64,000 bases of DNA, from positions 3,286,001-3,350,000 of the forward strand of contig NZ_LT607412.1 in assembly GCF_900091455.1 (NCBI RefSeq), written 5' to 3'. The position numbers and the translations under genes were made by a program. Below the pieces are notes generated by a model, which made no database searches, was not told where the DNA came from, and saw only the letters and a list, made by a program, of their open reading frames with translations. Within the stretch, counting starts at the first letter, position 1. Every line of letters starts with the position of its first letter. This stretch comes from Micromonospora coriariae (GTDB lineage: Bacteria; Actinomycetota; Actinomycetes; Mycobacteriales; Micromonosporaceae). Positions 62,798-64,000 of the stretch are shown here, one piece after another.

Positions 62798-64000
62798 ATG
62801 ACGGTCCGGACGACGCGGCGGGTGTTCCTCTCCGCCGCCACGATGATGGCCGCGGCGTTGGCCGCCACGGCCTGTGGCAGCCCGCAGGACACCGCCACCG
62901 GCGGCGGCGACAGTGCCGCGCCGGTCAAGGTCGGCCTGGTGTACTCCCAGTCGGGTGCCCTGGCCAGTTACGGAAAGCAGTACATCGAGGGGTTCAAGGC
63001 GGGGCTCGACTTCGCCACCCAGGGCACCGGCAAGGTCGGTGACCGCAAGATCGAGCTGACCGAGGTCGACGACGCGGGCGATCCGGCCAAGGCGGTCTCC
63101 GCGGCGAAGGACCTGATCGGCAAGGGCACGAAGATCATTGCCGGCTCCACCGCCTCCGGCGTGGCGCTCCAGGTCGCGCCGATCGCGGCGCAGAACAAGG
63201 TCCTGTTCATCTCCGGGCCGGCCGCCACCGACGCGGTGACCGGGGCGAACAAGTACACCTTCCGTTCCGGCCGCCAGTCCTACCAGGACGTGGTGACCGC
63301 GAAGTCGTTCATCGGCGACCCGGCCGGCAAGAAGGTCGTGGTCTTCGCCCAGGACGGCGCGTTCGGCGACGCCAACGAGGCGGCGGTCAAGGCGGTCATC
63401 GGCGGCGCGGGCGCGACCGTGAGCAGCGTCCGGGCCCCGGCCAGCGCCACCGAGTTCACCCCGTTCGCCAGCCAGATCAAGACGGCCAAGCCGGATCTGC
63501 TCTTCGTCGCCTGGGCCGGCACCACCGCCCCGGCCATGTGGCAGAGCCTCGACCAGCAGGGCGTCCTTTCCACCACGACGGTCGTCACCGGCCTGGACAT
63601 CCGCGCCTCCTGGCCGACCTTCGGCGCCGCCGGCACGAAGATCTCCTTCCTGTCGCACTACTTCGACGGGGCGAGCGACACCGAGGCGTCCAAGGCCGCC
63701 AAGGCGAAGATCCCCGGCGGCACGCTGGACCTGTTCCACCCGGACGGCTTCGCCGCCGCCCAGATGGTGGTCCGCGCGGTGCAGGAGGGTGGGGACGACG
63801 TCGACAAGATGGTCACCGCCCTGGAGGGCTGGAGCTTCGACGGGGTCAAGGGCAAGATGACCATCCGGGCCGCGGACCACGCGCTGCTCCAGCCGATGTT
63901 CCAGGCCAAGCTGACCGGCAGCGGCACCGCCTTCACGGCGACCGCGCAGAAGAGCCTCACCGGTGACGAGTCCGCGCCGCCGGCCGTGGCCATGAAGGGC
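62798..64000 (+). CDS. Branched-chain amino-acid-type ABC substrate-binding lipoprotein (partial)
   Basis: At least 401 codons, with no stop before the window end. The ATG has GGAG about 6 nt upstream. An RR-containing signal (VRTTRRVFLSAATMMAAALA) leads to a lipobox-like TACGS. The mature part is a LivJ-type type I periplasmic-binding protein (VKVGLVYSQSGALASYGKQY, VFAQDGAFGDANEAAVKAVI). The permeases and ATPases expected for a Liv system should lie downstream, outside the window. The 205-nt leader contains the palindrome TGACGTCA at 62730-62737, possibly regulatory. Confidence 0.92.
   Translation, partial: MTVRTTRRVFLSAATMMAAALAATACGSPQDTATGGGDSAAPVKVGLVYSQSGALASYGKQYIEGFKAGLDFATQGTGKVGDRKIELTEVDDAGDPAKAVSAAKDLIGKGTKIIAGSTASGVALQVAPIAAQNKVLFISGPAATDAVTGANKYTFRSGRQSYQDVVTAKSFIGDPAGKKVVVFAQDGAFGDANEAAVKAVIGGAGATVSSVRAPASATEFTPFASQIKTAKPDLLFVAWAGTTAPAMWQSLDQQGVLSTTTVVTGLDIRASWPTFGAAGTKISFLSHYFDGASDTEASKAAKAKIPGGTLDLFHPDGFAAAQMVVRAVQEGGDDVDKMVTALEGWSFDGVKGKMTIRAADHALLQPMFQAKLTGSGTAFTATAQKSLTGDESAPPAVAMKG

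Overview
The window is high-G+C actinobacterial DNA with GTG starts, mycelial-actinomycete gene families and several families of perfect intergenic palindromes. Gene content (haem genes hemC-hemD-hemB, an arabinan-type utilisation operon, a group II truncated haemoglobin fusion, a CBM2-bearing Ser/Thr kinase) fits Micromonospora or a close relative in the Micromonosporaceae. This assignment is from gene content and style, not from a marker gene.

Layout. 1-2.8 kb: haem operon (end of hemC, hemD methyltransferase/synthase fusion, hemB). 3.3-15.5 kb: XRE regulator, a large secreted nuclease, GNAT acetyltransferase, lytic transglycosylase, FmdB-type zinc ribbon, cyclase/NB-ARC regulator, secreted phospholipase A2 and a GH10-like glycosidase. 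15.8-24.3 kb: APC permease, then a minus-strand operon for arabinose-containing glycans (GH51, sugar-binding protein, two permeases, GH43 lipoprotein), divergent from a LacI regulator with two palindromic operators between them. 24.4-28.9 kb: BON-methyltransferase fusion, a DUF4177-like protein, ABC-F ATPase, ROK kinase, TPR protein and Smr protein.

29.0-47.3 kb is an accessory island with a different character: lower G+C stretches, a decayed pseudogene, small membrane proteins, and an imperfect inverted repeat of about 103 bp near each end. It carries a helical effector-like protein followed by an NB-ARC/TPR (NLR) protein. The two share a glutamine/asparagine-rich motif at the effector C-terminus and the NLR N-terminus, the layout of bacterial amyloid-signalling cell-death pairs. 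It also carries a one-chain restriction-modification enzyme with an excisionase-like HTH protein, an IS481-family element flanked by inverted repeats of about 520 bp, and a proteasome-like (Ntn-hydrolase) protein divergent from a membrane-anchored coiled-coil protein. I read it as a defence-rich genomic island.

47.4-64 kb returns to core-like genes: HxlR regulator divergent from a monooxygenase/truncated-haemoglobin fusion, membrane M28 peptidase, a signalling operon (receiver-SpoIIE phosphatase, histidine kinase, response regulator, inositol-phosphatase-family enzyme), a secreted coiled-coil/M15-like protein, a spermidine-synthase-like membrane protein, a Ser/Thr kinase with an extracellular CBM2, a Ktr/Trk potassium system, and a branched-chain amino-acid-type binding lipoprotein cut by the window end.
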